From: Pseudoips prasinana
Taxonomy: Eukaryota; Arthropoda; Insecta; Lepidoptera; Nolidae
Length of the DNA stretch: 64,000 bases
NCBI GenBank assembly: GCA_951640165.1
Contig: OX621249.1
Coordinates: forward strand, 7,491,001 to 7,555,000
Direction of reading: 5' to 3'
Shown here: piece after piece, positions 43,861 to 55,423 of the stretch
How the letters are laid out: every line of letters starts with the position of its first letter
Position numbering within the stretch: position 1 is the first letter of the stretch
Translations under genes and position numbers: made by a program
The notes under the pieces: generated by a model
Told to the model about the DNA's origin: nothing
Seen by the model: the letters and a program-made list of their open reading frames with translations, nothing else
The model's database searches: none

Positions 43861-44569
43861 AAGTCAAGATTGTATGTGTATGTGGTAAAACAAGGAAATA
43901 ATAACAGCGATTAGACCGCCCATTATTAAAATCCCTTTCACTTGAAGTGCACTCAGACTAGCCGACTGAAAGAAAGAAAAGAAAATATTATTTATTTTTG
44001 CTCAGAACATCGGCGCTTATAAATACACAGCGTATTAAAACAAATTGTGATGAACTTATAAACTACTTCTTAAAACAGTACTAACAAATATAATATGACT
44101 ATTCTTATAAACTACATGTCATCAATAATAAGCGCATCTTACATAGTGCGCCGCTGCGGAACTAAAATAGGGTGCGGTTCAGTTTGGGTACCGTGGCATT
44201 GCATAAAGCAGCACCAGCGGAAAACTGATTTTCAACCACAACCTGAGAGTGACAACTTTAGCGTCTCCTCGGTGGAAGACCTATAAAATCAGTAACAAAA
44301 AATAAATAATTTACTTCTAATAATAATAAGCCTAAATGGTAGAAAACATTACTAAAATGTTTCTTACAATACTAAAACACGAATATAGAAAGTGCAGCAA
44401 AATATAATAAATTGTATTTGAATAACGTTTTCGCGGGTAGGTGAATAAAAAGTTAAGACGCATTTCCAAGTGTTATAATTCAATTTAATTATAAATATTG
44501 AGTTTTAATATATTTATACATCAAAATCTTGTGCCCTAAACCTTTACTAAGAGGTACTTACATTTGTGG
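43861..44569. other. Interval without a recognised gene
   Basis: A short frame at 44,095-44,286 has no domain. The 3' part may include the 5' untranslated region of the next LINE. Confidence 0.5.
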
Positions 44570-44672
44570 TACATTTTATGTAATCCAAGCACTATAACAA
44601 CACCACCTGCCAGCTCAGCATCACAACTACACTATACTTGAATATAGTCACTGTACACTACACAGGAACAAC

Positions 44673-45404
44673 ATGTCTAATCTCTCTGAGGTTCTGGCCA
44701 CACAGCAGAGGCTTGAGGAAAACGTTGGAAAGAGACTGGATGACCTTCAAGCACAGATCCAAAGCGCCACCGTTACTGAAGGACAACGTGGAAAGGACAC
44801 TGTGGCTAAAGTAGCTGAAGAACTCCGGACCTTCAGGGAAATTATTTTCAGTGTCTTGAGTCTGCTACGTCAACAGATACGCGAATGTTCTAAACAAGCT
44901 GATGACTTGGAGACTAGGAGCCGACGCAAAGCTTTAGTTTTCTCAGGTCTTCCTGAGAAAGATAAGGAAGACTGCACTAAGACCATTTTGGACATTATCA
45001 ACCAGAAACTTGGTCTCCATGACATCTCCACAACTGCCATCAAAGTGTGTCACCGGCTAGGTTCGCTCAGTAAGGAACATCATCGCCCCATTTTGGTGAG
45101 ATTCTCAAATTTGGATATCAAATCATCGGTCTGGAGGGCCAAAGCTAAGTTGAAGGGAACATCAGTTTCATTAAAGGAGTTCTTGACGAGGGCCAGGCAA
45201 GCAGTGTTCGTTAAGGCCCGGTTGTACTTCTCAATGCGGATGGTGTGGACGCAGGATTCCACTATCTTTATTAAAACGTCTGATTCGGTTCGCCACAGGG
45301 TCACAACTGATGAACAACTGACCCCTCTCTTCGCCAAGTACCCAAAGGTATCGGTGGTATCGACAACTTCAGCCGGCAGCAGCGATGGTGAGCTGAAAAG
45401 ATAG
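44673..45404 (+). CDS. LINE ORF1 protein (coiled coil and RRM-like)
   Basis: This 243-residue protein should coat the element RNA. Residues 1-90 are a likely coiled coil (VLATQQRLEENVGKRLDDLQ, LRQQIRECSKQADDLETRSR). Residues 88-170 form an RRM-like domain of L1 ORF1 type (KALVFSGLPEKDKEDC, IKVCHRLGS, RPILVRFSNLD). Residues 170-225 match the following C-terminal domain (KEFLTRARQAVFVKARLYFS). It has no zinc knuckle and no PHD finger, unlike the LINE ORF1 at 14,370-15,425. The first ATG of the open frame was chosen. It lies upstream of ORF2 on the same strand. Confidence 0.82.
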   Translation: MSNLSEVLATQQRLEENVGKRLDDLQAQIQSATVTEGQRGKDTVAKVAEELRTFREIIFSVLSLLRQQIRECSKQADDLETRSRRKALVFSGLPEKDKEDCTKTILDIINQKLGLHDISTTAIKVCHRLGSLSKEHHRPILVRFSNLDIKSSVWRAKAKLKGTSVSLKEFLTRARQAVFVKARLYFSMRMVWTQDSTIFIKTSDSVRHRVTTDEQLTPLFAKYPKVSVVSTTSAGSSDGELKR

Positions 45405-46062
45405 TGATAGTTAGTTCAGTGCATGTACACTACACTGGCTGTATTAACACTTTAGTGCATAATACTCCACGTAAATAGAAAGTATGTGTAGCTTTTACTT
45501 ACCTTTGCAAACTCATGTAAATCGTTTGTTGAACTTTTTATGCCATTCTGATGCTTTAGGTACTTTCAAATATTACTTCCTAATAACCCATTTACCTCAG
45601 ATGTTTTGTAGTCAATTATTTTAAAATAGTGGGTTGTTGATATATTATCTTTTCATTTGTCTCATAGTCATTAGTCAATATTAATTATTATTATGTCAGT
45701 AACTCAAACTTCTTGAACGTCATAAGGTTGTCAACATGACGTACGTACGTCTATGAACATTATGGGATGCGTTCGGATACACTCACTACTAAAAGTAAAC
45801 TGAGTATTTTTGTTTTGTAGATTGGGAGATAATTTTTATAATTTTGTTTCTCGCACCCAGTGTGTGTAGAATATGTATGTGTACTTTTAAGTATAGTGTT
45901 TAATTAAGATTGTATGTAGATACCAAGCTTGTACGCTGGCGGGTGGTGCAGAGTATACTAGTGTATATATTATTGCACTGCTTTAGTTGTAATTTAAATT
46001 AACAATTTTAAATAATATTTTATTATTTATTTATATTTTATATTATTATTTATTTTAAGTCT

Positions 46063-49014
46063 ATGCCTAGTGATTCTGATGATTCATTTTATTCTGCCTA
46101 TGATTCCTCAACATCTGCAAACGATAGCTTTTGCTCGTTCAGCGATACACTCGGGGATTTTCTGCAACTGACATTTAATCAAAACATTGTGAATCAATTA
46201 AACGTTTGCCATATAAATGCTCAGAGTATTCCAAGCCATTATTCTGAATGTTTAAATGCGTTCACTGACAGTAACATCCATGCCATCTTGATATCTGAAA
46301 GCTGGCTCAAACCTCCCCTACTTTCGACAACGTATCCTCTCCCCGGGTATATTCTCATCCGGAATGATCGAATTGGTAAGGGAGGGGGTGGCGTTGCAAT
46401 TTATTTGAGAAGTGACCTTGTCTTCAAGATTTTATCTACTTCAACGAACAATAATTCCGTTTCTGCTGAGTATCTATTTCTTGAAGTATCCCTCAAAGGG
46501 TCCAAAATTATTATTGGTGTGGTTTATTGTCCCCCAAATGCTGACTACTTCACCGATTTCGACTTGGTACTGGAATCTATGGGTTCGGAGTATTCTCATC
46601 ACATTATCATGGGAGATTTCAACACCAACCTCCTCGCTCACAACTCCCCTCGCTCTCGTAAACTCCTACAAATTGTTGAGTCAAGTAGCTTGCATGTTCT
46701 GCCTCTCCAAGCTACTCACCACAATATCAACGGCGAAGATACTTGGCTCGACCTTATCCTTACCTCTAACCCTTCCTTAGTTTCTTCTCATGGACAACAT
46801 GAAGCTCCTGGATTTTCCCGTCACGATCTTATTTACCTATCCTACACCCTGAAGCCTCCTAAGCCTAAACCTAAGGTGTTGCACGTGCGTTCCTTTGCTA
46901 GGATGAATGTCGATAAATTATGTAAGGATGCGTCGGAAATTGACTGGTTGCCTTTGACGGAAGCTCTAACCATAGACGAAAAGGTCCATGTGCTCAATGA
47001 TACCATCACTAAACTTTATAACGTCCATGCTCCGGTTAGAAAAGTTAAATTTAAGCGTCCTCCAGCGCCTTGGATGACAACCATGGTTAAGATGGCAATG
47101 CGGCGTCGGGACCTTGCATTTCGTAAATTTAAAAGGGAACGATCTGATCTCAATTGGAACCTCTTTAAGATTGCTAGGAATCGGTGTAACCTGATGATAC
47201 GTAATGCTAAACGCCGTCATATTTGCGAAAGTATATCCTCATCAACTCCTGCTGGTATCTGGAAAGTCCTCGGAACTTTAGGTATCGGCAAGTCGCGGAA
47301 TTTAGACCTTCCTAGCTCCATTGATTTAGATGATCTTAATCGTCATTTCACCACTAGTTCATCCGTAGATCACCTCACCATAATGCAAACAATCGCCTAT
47401 GTAAATGGTCTAACGCGCCCCAACGTTAAACAGTTTTCTTTTTCTCCAGTCGATTTGAATGATATCAAGAAGATAATCCTTTCCATAAAATCCAGTGCAG
47501 TTGGCTGTGATTGTATCAGTCGCCGCATGATCACAGCAATATTAGATCACCTCCTCCCTGTGATCTGTCACGTTGTAAACTTCTCCCTCGATTCCGGATC
47601 ATTTCCCTCCACATGGCGTAAAGCCTACGTCCATCCTCTCCCTAAGACCTCTAATCCCTCTCTACCCACTCACTATCGTCCTATTTCAATCCTTCCTTTT
47701 CTATCTAAAGTACTGGAGTCCTGTGTCCGTAAACAGTTCTCAAATTTCATACTTGCCAACAGCCTAATTAGCCCGCTACAATCTGGGTTCAGGCGTGGCC
47801 ACAGTACTTCCACTGCTCTCCTCAAAGTGACTGGCGATATTAGGACTGCTATGGAGGATACCAAAGTCACACTGATGGTTTTGGTAGACTTTTCTAATGC
47901 TTTTAATACCGTCAGTCACGATATCCTGTTATCCATCCTTTCTTATCTTATGGTCTCGGACAACGCGCTGGAATGGTTTTCCTCTTATCTTCGAGGGCGC
48001 CAGCAATCGGTACGCGTCGGTGAAGCCTCATCGAACTGGTATTACCTTGACACTGGCGTTCCTCAAGGCGGTATTCTCTCTCCTCTTTTATTCTCTGTTT
48101 TTATAAACCTCTTAACGAATGATCTTCAGAGTGCGTATCATCTTTACGCCGATGACCTACAACTGTATACACATGCGAGCATAGACAGTTTGTCAGAAGC
48201 GATCAATAAAGTTAATCTGGACTTAGAATTTATAAAAAACTGGTCGAATAGGTTCGGTGTCACTGTAAACCCAGCTAAATGCCAAGCCATCATCGTGGGT
48301 AGTTCTCGTATGATGAGCCGAGTTGACATCCACAATCTGCCACCTATAATTTTTAACCAATCAACTATACCCATCAGCCGATGTGTAAAAAATCTTGGCC
48401 TGCACATCGACACAGCATTTAGTTGGCAGAACCAGGTTTCTAATGTATGTCAGAGGGTCACAAGTGTTCTGCGGAGTCTTTATCGCCTCAAATACTTCCT
48501 GCCCTCAAAAACAAAAGTAATGCTCGTGCAAGCCTTAATCTTTCCTATAATTGACTATGGTGATGTGTGCTACTTTGACCTGAATGCAGATCACCTCAAT
48601 AAACTTGACCGACTTCTTAATAACTGCATTCGATTCATATTCAATCTTCGTAAATATGACCATGTGAGTGACTACCGAGCTCAGCTAAAGTGGTTCCCTA
48701 TTCGTCAGCGCAGAACGATGAGAGCCTTAACTACCTTATTTTCTCTTCTACACTCGCCTTCTTCTCCTCTATACTTAACTTCTCAATTCCAATATCTTCA
48801 TAACAATCATTCCAAAAATCTTCGCTCTTCTCACAATCGTCTTCTTCAATGCCCACCTCATCGTTCTGATTTCATCCATTCTTCCTTTTTCGTTCAATCC
48901 ATTCTTCTTTGGAACTCTCTACCTACTGAGATCAGGATGGCAAAGAGTAGCTTTTCTTTTAAAAAGAAAATCCGGGAACATATTATGAAAAATATGGCAG
49001 AATCAGCCCAATAG
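46063..49014 (+). CDS. LINE ORF2: APE endonuclease and reverse transcriptase, intact
   Basis: This 983-residue enzyme is sufficient in principle for target-primed reverse transcription. Endonuclease at residues 45-270: LNVCHINAQSI, ILISESWLKP, GKGGGGVAIYLRS, IIMGDFNTNLL and SRHDLIYLSY in place of SDH. RT at about 520-790: HYRPISILPFLSKVLE, LVDFSNAFNTVSHD, GVPQGGILSPLLFSVFIN and HLYADDLQLY with YADD at residues 695-698. A C-terminal region follows (FIFNLRKYDHVSDYRAQLKW), without a CCHC motif. The N-terminal 45 residues are Ser/Asp-rich. No stop or frameshift is seen. It shares motif order and wording with the truncated LINE at 34,260-36,231, and is a separate subfamily. Confidence 0.92.
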   Translation: MPSDSDDSFYSAYDSSTSANDSFCSFSDTLGDFLQLTFNQNIVNQLNVCHINAQSIPSHYSECLNAFTDSNIHAILISESWLKPPLLSTTYPLPGYILIRNDRIGKGGGGVAIYLRSDLVFKILSTSTNNNSVSAEYLFLEVSLKGSKIIIGVVYCPPNADYFTDFDLVLESMGSEYSHHIIMGDFNTNLLAHNSPRSRKLLQIVESSSLHVLPLQATHHNINGEDTWLDLILTSNPSLVSSHGQHEAPGFSRHDLIYLSYTLKPPKPKPKVLHVRSFARMNVDKLCKDASEIDWLPLTEALTIDEKVHVLNDTITKLYNVHAPVRKVKFKRPPAPWMTTMVKMAMRRRDLAFRKFKRERSDLNWNLFKIARNRCNLMIRNAKRRHICESISSSTPAGIWKVLGTLGIGKSRNLDLPSSIDLDDLNRHFTTSSSVDHLTIMQTIAYVNGLTRPNVKQFSFSPVDLNDIKKIILSIKSSAVGCDCISRRMITAILDHLLPVICHVVNFSLDSGSFPSTWRKAYVHPLPKTSNPSLPTHYRPISILPFLSKVLESCVRKQFSNFILANSLISPLQSGFRRGHSTSTALLKVTGDIRTAMEDTKVTLMVLVDFSNAFNTVSHDILLSILSYLMVSDNALEWFSSYLRGRQQSVRVGEASSNWYYLDTGVPQGGILSPLLFSVFINLLTNDLQSAYHLYADDLQLYTHASIDSLSEAINKVNLDLEFIKNWSNRFGVTVNPAKCQAIIVGSSRMMSRVDIHNLPPIIFNQSTIPISRCVKNLGLHIDTAFSWQNQVSNVCQRVTSVLRSLYRLKYFLPSKTKVMLVQALIFPIIDYGDVCYFDLNADHLNKLDRLLNNCIRFIFNLRKYDHVSDYRAQLKWFPIRQRRTMRALTTLFSLLHSPSSPLYLTSQFQYLHNNHSKNLRSSHNRLLQCPPHRSDFIHSSFFVQSILLWNSLPTEIRMAKSSFSFKKKIREHIMKNMAESAQ

Positions 49015-49336
49015 CTCTTTTCTATTATAAACTTTTCTCTAGGTATATATTTATGTCTATGTATGTATATGTATGTATATTTATGTATATATGTTTATTA
49101 TTTTATAAATATATATTATTATATTCTAGTTTTAATTTATGTAGTTTATGTAACTATTTTTATTGTAATTTTTAAGTATAAGATTTATCACCTCCACACA
49201 CGACGTGTTAAGTGCACCTACTTTAGTTTTCTCTGCATCACCCTAAGGTAGACTGGTAGAGAATGCCTCCGGCATTAAGTCCGCCTCTGTACATCCATGT
49301 GCAAAAGTTTTAAATAAATAAAAAATAAATAAATAA

Positions 49337-49499
49337 CGTAGAGTTATATATTTAAAAATATATATAGTAAAAAATAATATATAATAATATACAAAAGCTA
49401 TTATTATTATAATTTACTATCATCATCATATCAAATGTGTTGGAGGTATAGATACTAGTGCAATTAGGTAGGCATTTGCGCTGTATTTAAAATTACTTT
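49337..49499. other. AT-rich spacer
   Basis: Mostly TA and TAATAA runs after the LINE tail. No feature supported. Confidence 0.5.
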
Positions 49500-52150
49500 A
49501 ACATAAAAAAATTGTCTTATTTATTCAGACCGTGTGAGGTACTAATTTTAAAACTGGGACTACTCGTGGAGTTGAGCACTCATAAAAAACCGTTTAATAT
49601 GCAGTCTAAAGGTCTGCTTGGTTTTAAGGTTACGAATTGGTGGCGGGAGATCATTCCAGATCTTAGTTGCTGCATACTTAAAACACCCACGGAAAGCAGC
49701 AGTATGATGCCTAGGCACGGAAAGAGGGTTAGTTACAGATCGCACATGCTTTTTTGTTTGATCTTGCCTCCAAGTTAATTTATCGTAAAGATATCTTGGT
49801 TTCCGCGAGTTTATGATACCAAATAGCTGTGTAGCCAGGTGTATCTTTCTCCGAGCTTCCATTTTTAGCATGCCTATCTCATTTATGTATGGAGTGATGT
49901 GGGATCTCGATGGAACTTTGGTGCAGAAACGTGTGCATGCATTCTGGATACGTTGAATTAGTCGAACAGATCGAGCCAGTATGCATGGGCCATAGACAGT
50001 ATCGCAGTAGTTAAGCTTGGCGAGAACAAGACTATCAACCAATTGTTTCCTTATGTTCAGACTAAGATAATCTCTTATGTTGTACAAGACTTTTAACCTG
50101 TAAAAACAATTTCGGACAGCTTTGCAAATATGGGCTTCGAACCGCAGTTCTGGGTCCATTGTGAGACCAAGATTACATACCAGTTCAGCTTTTTCGATTA
50201 CGTCACTTTGAATGATAATCTTAGGTTGCTTTGATTCAATGGATTTTATACACTTTTTGCTACCAATTACCATGAATTTAGATTTAAGTGGATTCAGTAG
50301 TAGACAGTTTTTATTGGCCCATATAACAACTCTCCTAAGGTCTTCATTTACTCTTTGTACAGCTGTTATTGTATCACATGGCTTGAAAGAAGTATAAAGT
50401 TGAATATCATCAGCGTACATGTGATACTTACAGTTGCGAAAAGAGTTTGTTACGTCTGCACTGTAGAGTATAAACATGAGCGGTCCCAAAATAGATCCTT
50501 GTGGGACTCCTCTAGTTACGCAACGAGGTGGTGATATTGAAGATTTTCCATCTTCCTTCTGAATTTCCACGTACTGCGTACGGTTACTCAAATAGCTATC
50601 AAACCACCTGACTGTATCCACTGAAAAACCGTAATGGGACATCTTAGATAGCATTAATGTGGAATTTTATGCATCAAAAGCACGGGAAAAGTCCAGCAAG
50701 ACTAGCAACGTACCTAGACCTTGGTCTCTGGCTTCTAATATGTTACCAACTATATCTGATAGTGCTGTAGCAGTGCCGCGACCTTTCCTGAACCCTGATT
50801 GTTGATCGGGAATAATATTGTTCTCCTCTAAGTATTGCAACATCTGCTCATAGACTACCTTTTCGAGCACTTTAGAGATACATGGAAGTAAACTTATCGG
50901 CCGCAGATCCTTAATGCTGCTTGGGTTGCTAATCTTAGGAATTGGTTTGATAATAGCGCCTTTCCACAAGTCAGGAAATGTGTAAGTGGTAATAGATGTA
51001 TTAACTACATCTGCGATGGCTTGTAAGGTAGCAGGCAAGGTCAATGTTAACATATCCAAGTTTATACCATCCACACCTTGTGCCTTGGATGCTAAACTTC
51101 TTATAACCCTCAGTATAACATCTTCACTAACTGGTTTTAGCCTGAAATTGCTCTCCCCGTGCTTGTTAAACTCATAGAATGTAAGTAAAGATATGTTTGT
51201 GTCACAATTGCCTGGTACGTCAAGAAATACTCTATTGATCTCATCGGGATCCTGAAGATGTCCCGGAAGCTGTTTGCATTTATGTTGCGGAAGTACATCG
51301 TTTTTTAAATTTTTCCATAGTGTTTTAGCATTTTTAATATTGTTGTTTATATGTTGAGTAAAGTAAGCCTTTTTTCAGATACAAGAGAACTGCTGGTCTG
51401 ATGTTTTAGCTGTAAATAGTATTGTTTATATTTTATTAATTTTAAATTGTGATACTTGAGTCTAGCTTGATTTCGGAGTTTAAACATTAAACGTATGTTT
51501 TGCGTAATCCATGGAGTAGGCCGGTCTCTAAAAATCTTGGTCTTTACGGGAGCATGTAGGTCATACAACTGTGTTAGGAAAAAGTTAAAAGTATATACCA
51601 TATCGTTAACATGCGACAATTTACTCATCACTTGCCAGGGAATTAGTTCTAGATCAGCATTAAAATGCTCAAGTATGATATTTTTGATCGGGTGGTAAGT
51701 GACAAGCCTAGGTTTAGGCTTTACTTTTTTAAAAACAGAGGTAAAAGTTATAAAAGAATGATGGCCAATATCAATGTTGTGGTCCACCACAGTATCAGAA
51801 GCTGGGACATCAGTACAAATTATATCTATCAAAGTACTGCTGTCTCCTGTAAAGTGAGTAGGTGTATTTACTATTTGAGTAAGCGCTAAGTAGTCAAGGA
51901 ACTCATTGAGATAAGCGGTTTTGGAGCTGTTATGGTCTAACATGTTAACATTTAAATCACCTAGGAGTACTATGTGATCATACGGGGCCAACGCAGTTAT
52001 GGTTTCCGTTAATCCATCTAAAAATTTGGGCAGTTCGTACCAGGGCGGGCGGTAAGCGGTTCCTATAAGTAACATTTTACCGTTTATGTTTAAATTAAGC
52101 CAAAGTTGTTCGACATCCGTTTGTACTTGGTGTGACCTTATCCTAACATT
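49500..52150 (-). mobile_element. Jockey-type LINE, 5'-truncated
   Basis: Minus-strand LINE containing part of the endonuclease, the RT and a short 3' untranslated region. Its 5' border at about 52,150 runs into a different repeat whose first bases are CCCGACTGCGGG. Confidence 0.72.
49560..52150 (-). pseudogene. Jockey-type ORF2 with one frameshift and one stop
   Basis: Reading order: partial endonuclease (VRIRSHQVQTDVEQLWLNL, IVLLGDLNVNML, DIGHHSFITF), then a frame change in a run of seven T (plus strand, 51,369-51,375). After it the frame continues through INNNIKNAKTLWKNL to GVDGINLDMLTL and the RT start (DLRPISLLPCISKVLE, LLDFSRAFDA). A TAA follows at 50,669-50,667, then the RT resumes in frame (GVPQGSILGPLMFILYSAD, YHMYADDIQLY) and ends at 49,560 (KRFFMSAQLHE). 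The first ~100 endonuclease residues are missing. Two point lesions explain all the breaks. Confidence 0.8.
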
Positions 52151-52154
52151 AATG

Positions 52155-52545
52155 TTGTTTTTTACCCGACTGCGGGACGCAAAGGGTAATGTGTTTATCA
52201 GGCTATGTATGTATGTATGTTCCTTTGAAGCACTATACAGACCAAACGCCTGGACCGATTTTAATGATTCGCACGTCAATCGATTCCTTTCAGTCCGGAA
52301 AGTGTCACCAAAGACATGACGTTAGTGAAAATTCAATATGGCGACTACTGGACGCCATATTGTGAAAATTAAAAAAATTAAAGTCAACAAACTATGTCAT
52401 GTGGGGTATCGTTGAATAGGTATTTAAAAAACATTTTTAGTTTTCTTTCAACATTATTCGATTTGACCGGCCGTTTAGGAGCTATATCGATTTAAAGTTG
52501 CGTAACAACTATTCTCACATGTAGGTTTTAAAACAGTAGAAATTT
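52155..52545. repeat. CCCGACTGCGGG-starting dispersed repeat
   Basis: 'TACCCGACTGCGGGACGCAA', a (TATG)n run and 'GACCAAACGCCTGGACCGAT' are familiar from lepidopteran genomes as a moderately repeated non-coding element. Class unknown; it has a single copy in this window. Confidence 0.5.
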
Positions 52546-52779
52546 ACGATGAAAAGACGAAAACTTCGTATGACTGTGCGTGTGAGTGTTGATGGACATA
52601 TACTAAAGTATCTATTAGGTATATTGGACTACTTATGGCAGATCCCCTCAAATAAAGGAAACAATTAAACCGCGGCCCCCAGTCCCCGGTAGCCCTGCTA
52701 TTCCCAGCCGTGGTAACAGCCGTGGCCACGGCAGAGCAGGGGGTGCTAAGAATCCTCGGTAGATTCCGCGTTACCAAAA

Positions 52780-54186
52780 CCGACGACCTCTGGCCCTGGC
52801 AACATACAACACACGCACACTGCCAACGAGAAGATGATCAAACTGGAGGAAGAATTGAGCAGGTTACATTGGGACATAATAGGATTATCTGAAGTTCGAA
52901 GAGAGGGGGAGGACACAATAATCCTGAAATCCGGGAATCTGCTCTATTTCCGGGAGGGCGACCAACTGTCCCAAGGTGGTGTTGGGTTCATAGTACACAA
53001 GTCCCTCGTCCACAACATACTGAAAATCGGGAGTGTGTCGACTAGGGTTGCGTACCTTATACTCAGAATTACCAAGCGGTATTCGTTGAAGGCCATACAG
53101 GTTTACGCGCCGACTTCGACGCACTTCGACGATGAGGTTGAGGTCATGTATGAGGATATTTCTAGAGCCATACATACCTCAACTCTTATTTCACTGTGGT
53201 CATGGGGGACTTTAACGCGAAGCTGGTTTAACGATTCGGGAATGAGCTGAGAGTGGGGCAATTTGTAACTGGAGACCGGAATCCACGGGGCTAAATGTTG
53301 GCCGATTTCATGGAGAAGGAGGGACTCTTTATGATGAACTCCTCTTTTAAGAAGCCGGAAAACCGCAAATGGACCTGGGTAAGCCTCGACGGGGAAAAAA
53401 AAATGAGATAGACTTTATCTTGTCGACGAGTAGACAGATGTTCAATGACGTCTCAGTAATCAATACGGTTAAAACCGGGAGCGATCACCGACTGGTGAGA
53501 GGCTCATTGAACCTAAATGTCAAGCTCCAGAGGTTCCGACTGATAAAGTCTACGCTCTGACCTTTACCCATCTACATCTAAAACCCTGAACCCTTTCAGC
53601 TCGAACTGCAAAACCGTTTCAAATGCCTAGCAGATTGCGAGGAAGTGGACTCATACCACGACAGGCTCGTAGAAGCTGTCCATACGGCTGGGTCTAAAGT
53701 CTTCAAGGCCCACCGTACAAACAGAACCAAACAGATGTCTGACTATACCCTGCAGCATATGGACGAAAGACGGAAAATGGTTCTGACATCCTCTGATGAT
53801 GCTACCAGATACCGGCAGCTCAACAGACAGATCTTAGTCTTTGACTCGCGATACGCGTCAATTTAATACAAATTGTATTAAAGAAGCTATTGAGCGGAAC
53901 AAAGGCTCTAAAGTGTTTGCAAGAGAACTATCTGTTAGACAGAGCCAACTGACGAAGCTGAAGACTGAGGATGGCAGAATCGTCACGTCTAGACCTGAGT
54001 TGCTGGGAGACATCGTGAGGTTCTACGGACAGCTTTATACGAAAACCCAATCACCTGTCGATAGTTGTGCCTCAGATCCCAGAGCACGACTAACCCGACA
54101 TTACACCGAAGACATCCCGGACGTCAGCCTGTACGAGATTAGAATGGCTCTCAAACAACTCAAGAACAACAAGGCGCCTGGTGTTA
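52780..54186 (+). pseudogene. RTE-type LINE ORF2 start, decayed
   Basis: The endonuclease is readable at 52,834-53,250 (MIKLEEELSRLHWDIIGLSE, GGVGFIVHKSLVHNIL, LKAIQVYAPTSTHFDDE). It continues in pieces (NEIDFILSTSRQMFNDVSVI and SDHRLVRGSLNL at 53,400-53,520; RTNRTKQMSDYTL at 53,720; QSQLTKLKTEDGRIVTSRPE at 53,940) to LKQLKNNKAPGV near 54,183, where the RT should begin. Several frameshifts and stops are present. The family differs from the RTE-like LINE at 20,298-24,440. Confidence 0.7.
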
Positions 54187-54725
54187 GGGGTCGCAAACCG
54201 TGATCCCGGATACCGAAAATACCGGGATCCCGGACCGAAAAGAAGCCTTTGCAATACCGGTATTGAATTTTTTAATACCGGGATTTACGGTATTCATCAC
54301 AGAACGAACGAACGAGTAAGTACTCCAAATTGTTTAATTAAATTATTATATTAATACAGTTAACCGGGTTCAGTATCACTACGCCGTTCCGAAACACCTT
54401 CAAACACAGCATTAATTTTCAATGTAATGGTTTTTACGGGTTTTCACGTCTACGTCGCCTTTCGTCTCAGGTAATTACCTGCTGGAAGGCATTGGATTGT
54501 ACCTACTGACTGACCTACCCGCCGTATCGTAGCGTGTGCAAATTCACAAGTTTTTCGTACCCTCACGCATGTCAGCATTCTATTATAAACCAAATATATT
54601 GTGATATATTTCTAGATAAATGGAAGAAGATAATCTTAGAATATTTCTGTTATTGCAAAAAGTATGTGCGGTGGTAGTGTTCATATACAATATCTAATTA
54701 GCGGTCCCAAGAATTGCTGAACCTG
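54187..54725. mobile_element. Unclassified insertion, possible hAT-like end
   Basis: LINE text stops and 'TAGGGGTCGCAAACCG' begins, followed by several short CCGG-bearing palindromes (GGGATCCCGG, ATACCGGTATTG, TACCGGGATTTACGG). Some hAT transposons have a YAGGGGT... terminus and clustered subterminal palindromes. I could not find the partner terminus or target duplication, so the class is a guess. Confidence 0.35.
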
Positions 54726-54734
54726 AGGTGTAGT

Positions 54735-54960
54735 AAACAGGGCACATAGCTGGTAGAATCGATGGCCGCTGGAGCAGAAACGTTCTCGAGTGGCGACCAA
54801 GAACCCGAAAACGCAGCGTGGGAGCGCTCCGATAAAATGGACCGATGATCATGTAATGATCGCTGAAAACCGCTGAATAAGGGTAGCGTTAAATCGGCAA
54901 TGATGGAAATCTTTGGGCCAAATAGATATTTAAAGGTATTCAGAGGAAGGTCTTAAGATA
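54735..54960 (+). pseudogene. RTE-type LINE tail, decayed
   Basis: Reads TGHIAGRIDGRWSRNVLEW and RPRTRKRSVGA before a stop near 54,832. This is the standard C-terminal tail of the RTE-type family whose N-terminal half ends at 54,186. It may be the other end of the same copy with the RT core lost. Confidence 0.6.
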
Positions 54961-54979
54961 CTTAGTCTATCGAACTAAA

Positions 54980-55195
54980 TTGGTTTGCAAATCTGAGGAC
55001 TGTCTCGAATTGTGTGCAAAATTTCATTCTCACTTATCATTAATCATCATGATCGCAGATGTAATACTTTTTCCTAATCTTTTAAGTAATCAAGTCGATA
55101 GTCCTGAACTTCTTTCCCAAATTAACACCAATGTCCCCGTAGAGTCTACGCGTCATTACGTACCACTAGCATTAACATTACTTTGTGTCAACTAA
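54980..55195 (+). pseudogene. LINE C-terminal fragment (CR1/Jockey type)
   Basis: The last part of the 71-codon frame, SPELLSQINTNVPVESTRHY, resembles the region near the C-terminus of CR1/Jockey-type ORF2 (xxPELLxxIxFxVPxxxxR). Short and decayed. Confidence 0.45.
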
Positions 55196-55423
55196 TTATC
55201 GCCAGAATACCTTTCTGTGGCGAGCAGGCGAGACTGTCAATGCTGTTTTCAAACAATATGATATTGATATATTGAATGTGAGTATAGCGTTAGTAAGGGG
55301 CTGTTGAGCGCTGAGTTTTTTAATAATTATCTTAATGATAAACTTTTCAACGTAGGCTTTATAATTTTACTTTTTGTTATTTACATTTAATAAGTAATTA
55401 AGATTTTACTTATGTTGGTGTAA

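Larger units (their letters stand above)
44570..49336 (+). mobile_element. Full-length-looking LINE (CR1/Jockey group)
   Basis: ORF1 (44,673-45,404), a 658-base spacer, ORF2 (46,063-49,014) and a 3' untranslated region ending in (AAATAAAT)n at about 49,311-49,336. Both ORFs are open. The 5' limit is a guess. No target duplication was recognised. The inter-ORF spacer is unusually long. Confidence 0.78.

Noticed and set aside
48144..48413. Minus-strand frames inside the 46,063-49,014 region
   Set aside because: They are shadows of the intact LINE ORF2.
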